Below are positions 17,958 to 25,326 of a DNA stretch of 40,190 nt, in pieces. The stretch's first letter is position 1. Each line of letters starts with the position of its first letter. Source of the DNA: a virus. The stretch is taken from positions 1 to 40,190 of IMG/VR virus record IMGVR_UViG_3300036790_000808. One strand, 5' to 3'. The translations under genes and the position numbers were made by a program. The notes under the pieces are model-generated. The model searched no databases. It saw only the letters and a program-made list of their open reading frames with translations, and had not been told where the DNA came from.

Positions 17958-18253
17958 GGCGCCTCGCCTCCGGTTTCTTGTTCCTGCGTCAGCGCCACCA
18001 CATGCGCCGGCGTCCAGCGCAGTGTCTCGAGGATATCCAGCGCGGCGGCGCGGCGCCCTTCATTGTGCGCGGACATGTGGCTGTCACCGGCGACGGCGGT
18101 CGTTTCGAGGATATGGCACTTGCCCAGGATGTCGCGCAGGACAAGGCCTCCATCCGCGGTTTCGAACACGCGGCGATAGGCCTGGGCGACCTGCGCCTGG
18201 CGCAGGAAGGCGCGGCCCATTTCGCGGACCTTCTCGATCGCCCCGTCAAGCAA
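17954..18253 (-). CDS. Bbp19-like phage protein
   Basis: This 99-aa protein carries the Bbp19-type core (QAYRRVFETADGGLVLRDIL, then a central His/Asn-rich HMSAHNEGRRAAALDI). Small proteins of this family are encoded near portal and scaffold genes in many podoviruses; their function is not known. It overlaps the 135-aa gene upstream by 8 bp and the small membrane protein downstream by 4 bp. Confidence 0.8.
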   Translation of the reverse strand: MLDGAIEKVREMGRAFLRQAQVAQAYRRVFETADGGLVLRDILGKCHILETTAVAGDSHMSAHNEGRRAAALDILETLRWTPAHVVALTQEQETGGEAP

Positions 18254-18653
18254 TGGGGCCTCCCCAGCGATCTTCCGCAGCGTTGAGGCCGGCCTCGAGC
18301 ACTTTCAGGAAATTCTTGTACTGCGCGCCATAGACATCGACATACTGCAGGAAGGCACTGTCGAAATCGGGCTTCCAGTCGATCGGCCGCGCGCGGCGTC
18401 CGAATTCCTCGATCGCGGCTTTCAACTTGTCCGTAAGCAGATCATCGAGTTTGAACGCGCCCTTGTGCAGCTCGCAGCAATGCACCGTCAGCGACATGCG
18501 CGCCTGGGCATGCCCGGGCGCGTCCTGGGTCTTGCTCGGCACGTGAATGCGCAAGCCGTAGAGCACGGGGTTCGGGCACCCCGCGATGACCAGGCTGAAG
18601 CCGTCACAGGTCATGCCGGAGATCCGCTTGAGCGGCGAGAATGGCACGTTCAT
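18246..18653 (-). CDS. Conserved phage protein of unknown function
   Basis: The 135-aa product from MNVPFSPLKRISGMTCDGF has no recognised domain. It includes two neighbouring cysteines (VHCCELHKG) and a charged C-terminal half with WKPDFDSAFLQYVDVYG. The ATG overlaps the portal stop codon (ATGA), which fixes the start, although the frame stays open upstream as a shadow of the portal gene. Position next to the portal suggests a head-assembly role. Confidence 0.7.
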   Translation of the reverse strand: MNVPFSPLKRISGMTCDGFSLVIAGCPNPVLYGLRIHVPSKTQDAPGHAQARMSLTVHCCELHKGAFKLDDLLTDKLKAAIEEFGRRARPIDWKPDFDSAFLQYVDVYGAQYKNFLKVLEAGLNAAEDRWGGPIA

Positions 18654-20341
18654 GTCGCCTCCTGCATCTGCTGCTGCGGCATGCCACCGGCCTGGGCCAC
18701 GTTCTTCAGCGCGGCCGAGCCGTCCTTGGCGGCGCCGGCGACATTGGCGAGCGCCATGTGGTTCGCCATGGCGGCCTCGCTCTGCGCCTTGGCCTGCGCC
18801 TCCTGCTGCAGCTGATCGGCCGATTTCAACACCTCCACCGGCGCATTCCAGTCGCGCGACGCCAGCCGCAGGATCGCCTCGCCGTCGATGATGGTCGCGG
18901 AGTTGTTGTCGATCTGCTTCAGCTGGCTCTGGATCTGCATCAGCCGTGTCACGCCGTCCATCTGCGTCGACTTCTGCGCCAGCGCGATCGGCGAGACGTA
19001 TTCGATGTTGAGCTTCTGCCCCTGCAGCTGTGGCGGGGGCATCCGGAACGGCGAGCCGGGCCCGAATTTCATGCGCTTGGATTTGCGCCAAAGCATGGCG
19101 AATACGCGATCGATCAGCGGCCCGAGGAATTCCGCCTGCCGGCGCGCCAGCGTGGGCGCCAGCATCATCATTTCCTTGTCCCGGCGTTGCAGCCAATAAG
19201 TCGCGGTGACGCCCTTGCCCTCGCTCACCGGGTCCTGCGGATCGACCGGCATGCGCAGCATGTCCACATAGAACGTCTTGGCGATCTGGTTCTGCAGCGC
19301 GTTGAGCATCTCTATGCCGAGCTGGATATCGCCGCCCGTCTTGATCGGCTCGATACGGCCCGTGGTATTGGCGCGATAATAGTTGAAGCTGCCCGGGACC
19401 GTGCGGATCGCCATCAGGAAGCCGCTATCGGGTACCTGAAGCGGCGGATCGATGACTTTCTGCGCCGCCTTGACGATGAGCTTCTTGAACTCGTTCAGCA
19501 TCTGAATATCGGGCAAGCCGATCGACGCTTCGCCGCGGCCATAGATTTCGCCGGACGCCTTTGACGATCGCGGGCAAAGATAGGGAAATTCCTGGAACCC
19601 GGAGACGCTGATTTCGCTCTTGTCGGCGAGCGACACATAGACGCTTTCCCATTCCATGTTGCCGGCGTCCGCGCGTTGCGGATCGCGTTGCTTGCGCGGC
19701 CGCACGCCATGCAGGAATTGGAAGACCGTTTCCGGCTTGTTGTCGTCCAGCGCCTTCTTGACCGCCGCGCCCGCCTTCTCGCGCCACTGCGCCCACGCCT
19801 GCTTCGCGGTCCACTTCCACTGGCGGATGTTCGCGTCGATGCGGTCCTCTTCGTTTTCGAACCAGACGCATTCCTTCATGTGCCGCGTGGTGAACAGCAC
19901 ATCGTTGCGCGCGCTGTCCAGCACGCCCATGCAAGCCGTGCCGATCGACGCCAGATCGAGATACACCTCATAGCTCTGGCTGGCGAAATTGTGCCGGGGG
20001 CTGTTGAACAAGCCATACATCGCGGAGGCCGCATCGTTCAGCCAGCTGCGCACGTCGTCGTTGGCGTTGATGCGGTCGTCGTCGCAATGCATGAAGAACC
20101 ACTGCAGCGACGTCGACGTCATCAGCGAATGCATGCCGCAGGCATTCTGCTCGAGCGCCCAGACCGGCATCGCGTCGTAGATGTAGGTCATGCGCTTCTG
20201 GCCGGGCGTCTTTTCCACCAGATAGTCGCTGCGGTTCGGCAAGGTGTAGTTGGCGATCTGCTGCCACGCCGTCAGCGTGGTCACCTTGTCGGTGCTCCCG
20301 CGTTCCCACTGCTGGATGACGTCGTTGGCCAGATCGCCCAT
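18650..20341 (-). CDS. Portal (head-tail connector) protein
   Basis: The 563-aa product fits the podoviral head-tail connector family in length and sequence: W-x-x-IANYTLPNRSDYL near the N-terminus, the KRMTYIYDAMPVWALEQNA segment, SLMTSTSLQWF, and the C-terminal ALVYSPA-like region here read as IEYVSPIALAQKSTQM. It forms the dodecameric vertex through which DNA passes. The C-terminus is Gln/Ala-rich (GGMPQQQMQEAT). The start ATG sits one base after the previous stop. Confidence 0.92.
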   Translation of the reverse strand: MGDLANDVIQQWERGSTDKVTTLTAWQQIANYTLPNRSDYLVEKTPGQKRMTYIYDAMPVWALEQNACGMHSLMTSTSLQWFFMHCDDDRINANDDVRSWLNDAASAMYGLFNSPRHNFASQSYEVYLDLASIGTACMGVLDSARNDVLFTTRHMKECVWFENEEDRIDANIRQWKWTAKQAWAQWREKAGAAVKKALDDNKPETVFQFLHGVRPRKQRDPQRADAGNMEWESVYVSLADKSEISVSGFQEFPYLCPRSSKASGEIYGRGEASIGLPDIQMLNEFKKLIVKAAQKVIDPPLQVPDSGFLMAIRTVPGSFNYYRANTTGRIEPIKTGGDIQLGIEMLNALQNQIAKTFYVDMLRMPVDPQDPVSEGKGVTATYWLQRRDKEMMMLAPTLARRQAEFLGPLIDRVFAMLWRKSKRMKFGPGSPFRMPPPQLQGQKLNIEYVSPIALAQKSTQMDGVTRLMQIQSQLKQIDNNSATIIDGEAILRLASRDWNAPVEVLKSADQLQQEAQAKAQSEAAMANHMALANVAGAAKDGSAALKNVAQAGGMPQQQMQEAT

Positions 20342-20342
20342 C

Positions 20343-20552
20343 TCAGCCGCCCGTCAACTGTTTCTTCTGCAGCTGCGGGTTGGACGTGTCGCCAAGCCCG
20401 CTTGTCAGAATGGTCGATGCACGGCCTTCGGCATTGGCGTCGGCCGCCGTCTGATCGCGCGCCGCGGCCTGGACCGACGGATCGGTGAGCGACGGCGGCG
20501 CGTTCGGCTGGGCCGGCTGGGAGATGTGGGGCATCGCGAAAAGGTGCGTCAT
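20343..20552 (-). CDS. Small Pro/Ala-rich protein upstream of portal
   Basis: A 69-aa ORF from MTHLFAMPHISQPAQPNAPP starts within the previous stop (TGATG). It is Pro/Ala/Gln-rich and probably disordered, ending in QLQKKQLTGG. Similar short genes precede portal genes in related phages. Function unknown. Confidence 0.6.
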   Translation of the reverse strand: MTHLFAMPHISQPAQPNAPPSLTDPSVQAAARDQTAADANAEGRASTILTSGLGDTSNPQLQKKQLTGG

Positions 20553-20818
20553 CACCAAGCCCTGTTCTGCAGCCATGGGCCGTACTGCACCCAGCCGTCA
20601 AACGGATCCTCGTTGGAGTCCGCGAAGCGCGGCATCGAGGCCGGGGGCAAGGGCAGCGGGCCGGTGATCGCCAGCACCTGGTCTTGCGTCAGCGCCGTAT
20701 AGTCATTCGCCGCGTAGCGCGCAGCCACCGCATCGACGAGCTCGCGCGTGGCGACGACGCCAGGCGCCATCGTGTCCAGCACGCTCCAGTAATCGTAGCG
20801 CGGATCGGGGCCGCTCAT
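20552..20818 (-). CDS. Small hypothetical phage protein
   Basis: The 88-aa product (MSGPDPRYDYWSVLDTM...) has a hydrophilic helical middle (ELVDAVAARYAAND) and a Pro-rich end with GWVQYGPWLQNRAW. The ATG overlaps the spike-base gene's stop by 4 bp and its own stop overlaps the next start by one base. It is part of the packed run between terminase and portal. Function unknown. Confidence 0.65.
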   Translation of the reverse strand: MSGPDPRYDYWSVLDTMAPGVVATRELVDAVAARYAANDYTALTQDQVLAITGPLPLPPASMPRFADSNEDPFDGWVQYGPWLQNRAW

Positions 20819-21102
20819 CCGAGGCCCACGATGTTGGTGGCCGTGGTGCCGGTGGCGTTCACGCCCTGCACGGCGATCGGCAATAGACCGACCGGCACCG
20901 CCTTGAACAGAACCGTCGTGACGCCGCCCGCGCCGTCGCCATTGCGCATCACCACAGTGACGTCGCCCGCCACGCCGATATAGAGCCCTTGATAGGGCCC
21001 GATCGCGGAATTGTCGGTTGGCGTGATCGCCTGCGCGGCCTGGTAAACCGTGGCGATCTTGGGGATGATGATTTGCTTGGGAACGCCGTAAGGTGTCGTC
21101 AT
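20815..21102 (-). CDS. Spike-base-like protein (RcGTA RCAP_Rcc01079 type)
   Basis: The 95-aa product contains the pattern AITPTDNS...GLYIGVAGDVTVVM, then LPIAVQGVNATGTTATNIVGL, which is the core of the head-spike base protein of the Rhodobacter capsulatus gene transfer agent and of many alphaproteobacterial phage relatives. That protein binds the capsid and anchors head spikes that help attach to host polysaccharide. The gene is placed between terminase and portal rather than with other head genes. Confidence 0.75.
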   Translation of the reverse strand: MTTPYGVPKQIIIPKIATVYQAAQAITPTDNSAIGPYQGLYIGVAGDVTVVMRNGDGAGGVTTVLFKAVPVGLLPIAVQGVNATGTTATNIVGLG

Positions 21103-21431
21103 GGCGTGCGCACCGTGGCGGAGAGTGGTCCTTCATCCTTCGGCGCCGGGTCGACGGCCAGATAGGCGCTATTGGTGGCGTCGATCGCCGTGATGATGAA
21201 ATCGCCGTTGTTGAGATTGGTGCCCTGCACGAAGACAGGATCGCCAGCCACGAAGGCGGTGAAGGTGCCGTTGGCGGCTTCGAGCTTCCCATCCGCGGCT
21301 GAAAACGTGATCGACGCGGTGACGTTCTTGCTCATCGACTTGTCGCGCGTGTAGCTGCGCGTCGATCCCGCTTCCGAGGGATGCTCCCGACGCTGGCCCT
21401 GCAGCGTGCGCGTGCCCAGCCGCATCGTCAT
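21099..21431 (-). CDS. Hypothetical virion-type protein
   Basis: The 110-aa product has a basic N-terminal part (MRLGTRTLQGQRREHPSEAG) and a beta-rich C-terminal domain (ASITFSAADGKLEAANGTF, GDPVFVQGTNLNNGDF) like small phage surface domains. A second possible start, MSKNVTASI, would remove the basic part. The longer start was chosen because its ATG overlaps the previous stop (ATGA). It may cooperate with the spike-base protein. Function is inferred. Confidence 0.65.
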   Translation of the reverse strand: MTMRLGTRTLQGQRREHPSEAGSTRSYTRDKSMSKNVTASITFSAADGKLEAANGTFTAFVAGDPVFVQGTNLNNGDFIITAIDATNSAYLAVDPAPKDEGPLSATVRTP

Positions 21432-21628
21432 GGCGATTTCCCCATCTTGAATTCGCCGCACCAATCATTCCCGTGCTTCGGCACCACGTCGGGAAAGCGA
21501 TGGCAGCCGCCGCGATCGGCATCGAACCCAGGGGGCGCCTGCACGCCATCCGCGAGCGCCTTGCGGTGCTCGAAGAACGTGCAATTGGCGCAGCACCCGG
21601 CGCGCGCGACATCGGCGGCCGCGACCAT
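21428..21628 (-). CDS. Small Cys-rich, probably metal-binding protein
   Basis: The 66-aa product has CCANCTFFEH, GGCHRF and a final WCGEF. The spacing C-x2-C ... C-H ... W-C-G-E is typical of small zinc- or iron-binding proteins seen in phage head modules. No more exact role can be assigned. It overlaps both neighbours by 1-4 bp. Confidence 0.65.
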   Translation of the reverse strand: MVAAADVARAGCCANCTFFEHRKALADGVQAPPGFDADRGGCHRFPDVVPKHGNDWCGEFKMGKSP

Positions 21629-21921
21629 CAGTTTTCGATGACCTCGATCTCGCCGGCTTCGCGGCCTTCGCTCACGCCCTCGACGTGTGTCGGTGCGCGG
21701 CCGGGCGGGAAGATCACGATGTCATGGAGCTGCGCCGGCTTTTTCTTGCCGGCGGAGGGACCGGCGCTCAGCCGCGTCACCAGTCCGGCGAAATCGGTGA
21801 GTTCGGGATGGTGGATCGAGCCCTGCAGCTCGACCGCCTCTTCGCCGAGCTGCTTCTTCGTGGTGACGGTGCGGTGTTCGTCGTGCGTGTGATAGATCAC
21901 ATGCGAGCCAAGCCGTGCCAT
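21628..21921 (-). CDS. Hypothetical phage protein after terminase
   Basis: The 97-aa product (MARLGSHVIYHTHDEHRTVT...) begins with a His-rich stretch and includes GKKKPAQLHDIVIFPPGRAP. No domain is recognised. An AAGGGG site precedes the ATG. It starts the small-gene run 86 bp after the large terminase gene. Confidence 0.6.
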   Translation of the reverse strand: MARLGSHVIYHTHDEHRTVTTKKQLGEEAVELQGSIHHPELTDFAGLVTRLSAGPSAGKKKPAQLHDIVIFPPGRAPTHVEGVSEGREAGEIEVIEN

Positions 21922-22007
21922 GTCGAATTCCCCTTCGGTTGCAAACGGTTTGGGAGGAATTCGTCTGCCCGTCCGGCGGCTTTATCAATAACCGGACTGG
22001 TTAAACT

Positions 22008-23507
22008 TCAACCGAGCGGGTTCCAATCGTGCTGCGCGTCGCGGATGCGCGACGCCAAATCCTGCTCCTGCGCCGCGGCGCGGCCGCGAATTTCGATGTC
22101 CTCTCCGCCAGCCGAAAGCAGGTACTGCAGGCTATCATGCGGGTGAGAATACTCGTTCTTGTCGACCTCCGTGCTGTAACGCTCGGTGTCCACGCCGGCG
22201 AGCTTGCGAAAGCGATAGCCCGAATTGAACCCCTCGCGGAGAACAGGGCAAGCGGGGCTGAGCAGCAGAGCTGGCACGCCGGCATCGATCAGCATCGTGA
22301 GCGGCCGGCGCACCGCCTCCCAACGCGGAAGTTGCTGATTTGTCGGCGCGGGATCTACGCGCAAGGCCGCGCGCGCAGACACGATCTCGATCCAGCTGGC
22401 CTCGCCGGCATGCTTGTCCGCGCCGTACGCTGCAGAGGGATCCGCCCAGGCCTGGATCTCGGTGATGCCTTCGAAATTTTCGTGCAGGCATTTGGCGATC
22501 ATGTCGGCGAAACGTAGAGCGCCGGTAACCGATTTTGCTTCCGTCGTCAGCTCGCGATAAATCCGCCACTGGCCGTTCGGCATGCGCTGACCGAAACAGG
22601 CCGCGGGCGTTCCGCCGGCATCAAGGCCGATCTTCAGCGCCAGTCCGGGAATTGGCTGCAGGATATGATCGGCAACGTGAAGCTGATCGTTGAATTCCGG
22701 ATAGATCGGCTTTCCGGCGCGGCTGTAGCCGGGCTTGTTTTCGATCATGCGCGCGATGTACCAGCGCGGCTGGCCGCGGCGCTGCTTCGCGTAATAGCCG
22801 GGCGGCAGGTTCGGGATATTCTCGGCTTCCGGCGACAGCGCACTGGGCTGGCGCAGGAGAACGCCATATTGCGAGAAACGCTCTGCATCCGGATCATCAG
22901 CATCCGCGGGCTTGTCGAGAAAGACGCGCTGGTAGAGCCATGCGTTCAATTCCGGCGCATTGCAGTCGGCGACGACACCGTACCAGCTCGGTCCGCCCTC
23001 GCTCATGTCGGGGTAGCGGCCGACGCGGCCGCGGGCAAACGTGTAAACGTCTTCCGCCAGCAGATCGCACTCGTTCAGGAAAAACGCCGTCGGCTCATAG
23101 CCGCGCATGACATCTTCCGCAGCGTTCTCGCCGATCGCGATGAAGTCGATCTGGAAACGCACCAGCGATCCATCCGGCAGCACGAAATCGACGACATGTT
23201 TTGCCGGCGCGTTTTCCGCGCCGGTGAATTCGCCGGCGTCGCGCGGCATCAACTTCCACCAGCTTGGCAGGGTGGAGCGCCAGAGCTGCCGATAGTTGGC
23301 GTGTACGACGCAGACTTTGAACTTGCGGACGCCGTCTCGCGTGGAAGGCTTTTGCGCCGCGGCGCGGAGGATCAGCTTCGTGAAGATCGTGCGCGTCTTG
23401 CCGGCGCCGATCGGGCCATTCAGGATCTCGACGTCGCGATCGACGCGCATGTACTGGCTCGAGACCGGGCCGGGCGATCGCCATTGCAGATCGAGCTTAA
23501 TCGGCAT
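22008..23507 (-). CDS. terL: Terminase large subunit
   Basis: This 499-aa packaging motor has a Walker A (GPIGAGKT, about residues 31-38), a Walker B-like FFLNECD with adjacent acidic residues, and a C-terminal nuclease half with acidic positions in GLDAGGTPAACFGQ and ADPSAAYG and a late HPHDSLQYLL. The length is normal for the family. The ATG at 23507 was chosen; a TTG at 23525 would add 6 residues. It overlaps the small-subunit gene by about 11 bp. Confidence 0.92.
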   Translation of the reverse strand: MPIKLDLQWRSPGPVSSQYMRVDRDVEILNGPIGAGKTRTIFTKLILRAAAQKPSTRDGVRKFKVCVVHANYRQLWRSTLPSWWKLMPRDAGEFTGAENAPAKHVVDFVLPDGSLVRFQIDFIAIGENAAEDVMRGYEPTAFFLNECDLLAEDVYTFARGRVGRYPDMSEGGPSWYGVVADCNAPELNAWLYQRVFLDKPADADDPDAERFSQYGVLLRQPSALSPEAENIPNLPPGYYAKQRRGQPRWYIARMIENKPGYSRAGKPIYPEFNDQLHVADHILQPIPGLALKIGLDAGGTPAACFGQRMPNGQWRIYRELTTEAKSVTGALRFADMIAKCLHENFEGITEIQAWADPSAAYGADKHAGEASWIEIVSARAALRVDPAPTNQQLPRWEAVRRPLTMLIDAGVPALLLSPACPVLREGFNSGYRFRKLAGVDTERYSTEVDKNEYSHPHDSLQYLLSAGGEDIEIRGRAAAQEQDLASRIRDAQHDWNPLG

Positions 23508-24006
23508 CGGGAGCCCGATCGACAATGGCGCCCGTTAGGGTGAATACATCGCCATCATCCGGTGTCTCACCAGAAGGCGGTGGTTCAACGTAGATCGCCA
23601 GATGCACAGCCTTGGTGTTGGTAATATCAACAGATACGGGCATTTTTTGATGGACGTATGGCAGCATGGCGATAGCCGCCAATCTTTTTTCTTGCCATGC
23701 CTCGAGTTTCGAGCATCCTAGTTGGAGACAGAGTTCATCGACTCGGGCCGTCGCCATCTGCGCCAATACTTCGAGCGGCGACCCGTAGCGTCCCAGAAGG
23801 TATTCGGCCCTGGCAATCGTTCGTTTATTCCGCGAGTTCAGCGGGCGACCGACCTTTTTGGCGGCGTCTTGCGTCTGCAGCTGCACAAGCGTGGCTGGCG
23901 ATCCCGCTTCGGGCAATCCCAACAAGTCGAGTTGCTCGGCCTCTTCGTCGATTTCATCGCGCGTAGCAGCCATGGCGAGCGCTACGGCGGTTTGATCGCC
24001 GCTCAT
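23497..24006 (-). CDS. Terminase small subunit-like protein
   Basis: The 169-aa product from MSGDQTAVALAMAA has a central GRPLNSRNKRT motif, an AT-hook-like DNA-binding element common in small terminases of this kind, followed by a helical stretch with WQEKRLAAIAMLPYVHQKMP. Small terminases recognise the packaging site and load the large subunit, encoded directly downstream. A longer in-frame start exists at 24084, without clear support. It is the first gene of the late operon. Confidence 0.75.
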   Translation of the reverse strand: MSGDQTAVALAMAATRDEIDEEAEQLDLLGLPEAGSPATLVQLQTQDAAKKVGRPLNSRNKRTIARAEYLLGRYGSPLEVLAQMATARVDELCLQLGCSKLEAWQEKRLAAIAMLPYVHQKMPVSVDITNTKAVHLAIYVEPPPSGETPDDGDVFTLTGAIVDRAPDAD

Positions 24007-24030
24007 AGTTCGCACCCCGACCCAATTGGC

Positions 24031-24059
24031 ATTGGTAGATTTTCCGCGATCCGCGTCAA
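24031..24059 (-). promoter_or_regulatory. Possible late-operon promoter
   Basis: On the minus strand TTGACG (24054-24059) is followed after 16 bp by TACCAA (24032-24037), about 25 bp upstream of the small terminase ATG. The -10 match is weak. The placement at the head of the 23-kb late operon is the main support. Confidence 0.3.
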
Positions 24060-24219
24060 AACTGCCCCGATTTGGGCTAAGCACACAAGAAGGGGGGCGC
24101 GGGGCGCGCGCGGCGCGAAAACCGGGGTGCCCCCGGCCCAGCCGGATTTCGTCGACCAGGCTCAGGAGGCTGATTTCAGATCAGCAGGCAGGGCCACCGA
24201 TCCGCGAGGAGGGTCAATG

Positions 24220-24278
24220 GGTTAGCCCGCCCGTCCGACTTCCGCCATCCGACTTCGCGGGCGGTCGCTCCGCTAACC
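24220..24278. other. Two-part hairpin in the intergenic control region
   Basis: Outer arms GGTTAGC (24220-24226) and GCTAACC (24272-24278) enclose inner arms CCGCCCG (24227-24233) and CGGGCGG (24258-24264). It lies between the late promoter and the symmetric hexamer region. It may insulate the late operon or belong to the origin. No gene was found from 24007 to 25063. Confidence 0.45.
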
Positions 24279-24451
24279 TATTGATATTCCACCATTTTGC
24301 ATTTCACGGCCGCCATGCCGGCCGATCGCCGGATCCAGCTCCGCCGCGCCCTCGCGCGCCCCTGGGCAGATCGCCGCCTCCCACCCATTAAAGGGCCCAT
24401 TGTTTATTGATTTTGGCGGGCCAGCGCCCGATCCGATGGCTTTCAGGTGCC

Positions 24452-24714
24452 CGTTCCATGACGGTATGTCGCACGGAACAGCACATGGAACAGCTAAGCT
24501 ATTGATAGATATATATATTCTCTATCATGTTCCGCTGTTCCACTGTTCCATCGCGCGCGCGCCCATGAGTTCAGCCAGAGCGCGACACACATCGCTCGCT
24601 CTCACGCGTATCCCGCACGGAACAGCAGAACAGTGGAACAACACGGCATTAATCGAGCATTATCATAGGCTTAGCTGTTCCACAGGCTGTTCCCTCCCCA
24701 ACCCCGATGGAACA
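24452..24714. other. Candidate replication origin with symmetric TGTTCC arrays
   Basis: Hexamers TGTTCC/GGAACA are placed with exact two-fold symmetry about position 24584. GGAACA stands at 24475 and 24487 (12-bp step) and three TGTTCC at 24528, 24536 and 24544 (8-bp step). On the right three (G/A)GAACA stand at 24619, 24627, 24635 (8-bp step) and two TGTTCC at 24676 and 24688 (12-bp step). GGAACAGCTAAGC and its mirror image also match at both ends. An AT-rich dyad (24503-24527, arms TGATAGA/TCTATCA around TA repeats) suggests an unwinding element. Extra single copies are CGTTCC at 24452 and GGAACA at 24709. The arrangement fits an origin bound by an initiator, or a large operator. Confidence 0.65.
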
Positions 24715-24862
24715 GCAACGACGCGGCGGCGCGACTTGATTTTCAATCCTTTGGTTGGGTGTGGGCAGCCAGTCAGATTTGAACGCTAAGGCGGGAAATG
24801 TGGCTTGGAGGTGCGGAGATCGATGCGGTGCGCGCGCTGGCCGCGCGCGCGCTTCATGCGGT

Positions 24863-24920
24863 CAAGCGTCCGCCGCCTGATAGCATCGCAGACGGATAGT
24901 CCTGTGCCGGCGGACGCTTG
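24863..24920. other. Long-arm inverted repeat
   Basis: CAAGCGTCCGCCG (24863-24875) and CGGCGGACGCTTG (24908-24920) are perfect 13-bp arms separated by 32 bp; four more pairs are possible outside a one-base bulge. It sits upstream of the rightward promoter and may be a termination, RNA-structure or protein-binding element. Confidence 0.6.
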
Positions 24921-24939
24921 CCGCGTCCACAAACAAGCA

Positions 24940-24957
24940 CGCGAAAATATTTTCGCG
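24940..24957. promoter_or_regulatory. Palindromic operator O1
   Basis: CGCGAAAATATTTTCGCG is a perfect 18-bp palindrome ending 6 bp before the -35 box of the rightward promoter. It is AT-rich in a GC-rich setting, as expected for a repressor or activator site. Confidence 0.65.
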
Positions 24958-24963
24958 AGAGAC

Positions 24964-24992
24964 TTGACGTAGGAAACTGTTTCCTATTCATT
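24964..24992 (+). promoter_or_regulatory. Promoter with internal operator O2
   Basis: TTGACG (24964-24969) is followed by TAGGAAACTGTTTCCTA (24970-24986), a perfect odd 17-bp palindrome that fills the spacer. A -10 may be TATTCA (24985, 15-bp spacer) or TTCATT (24987, 17-bp spacer). A protein bound here would block RNA polymerase. It would drive the genes from 25064 on. Confidence 0.6.
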
Positions 24993-24999
24993 GATGGGC

Positions 25000-25029
25000 G
25001 GCCGGCGCGTGGTGACACACGCGCCGGCC
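25000..25029 (+). other. Leader hairpin of the rightward operon
   Basis: GGCCGGCGCGTG and CACGCGCCGGCC form a perfect 12-bp stem with a 6-nt loop (GTGACA). It lies in the 5' leader, ending 34 bp before the first ATG. No T-run follows, so it is more likely a leader structure or attenuator than a plain terminator. Confidence 0.55.
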
Positions 25030-25063
25030 AGTCACACGGGTAAAAACTTGGAGGTTCCAACCC

Positions 25064-25315
25064 ATGCAACAGTCCACTTATACCGCAGCTGAACTTTCCG
25101 GCGATGCGGATTTTCCGACCCATCTTTCCGGCCGCCAGGCGCAACGTCTCATCCGCGACCACGATCACAAGGCCGCCGCCGCAACGGACGGTTCGATCCT
25201 TGTGACCTACATCTGCACCAAGGGCGGCAAAACATTCGAAGCGCTCAAGCGCTTTACCCCAACAGTCGACGGCACGTTCCGCGCCGCGCCGATCCTGTTG
25301 TGGCTGGGCTATTGA
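25064..25315 (+). CDS. Hypothetical protein, first gene of rightward cluster
   Basis: The 83-aa product (MQQSTYTAAELSGDADFPTH...) has no recognised domain; it is hydrophilic and ends in APILLWLGY. A GGAGG site lies 9 nt upstream of the ATG. The next gene also begins with MQQ and follows after 11 bp, so the two are co-transcribed from the promoter at 24964. Confidence 0.65.
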   Translation: MQQSTYTAAELSGDADFPTHLSGRQAQRLIRDHDHKAAAATDGSILVTYICTKGGKTFEALKRFTPTVDGTFRAAPILLWLGY

Positions 25316-25326
25316 GGGAGATGACC

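Noticed and set aside
24452-24714. Repeat cluster as a CRISPR array
   Set aside because: The repeats are 6-8 bp, occur in both orientations and have 8- or 12-bp steps; there are no spacers or cas genes.
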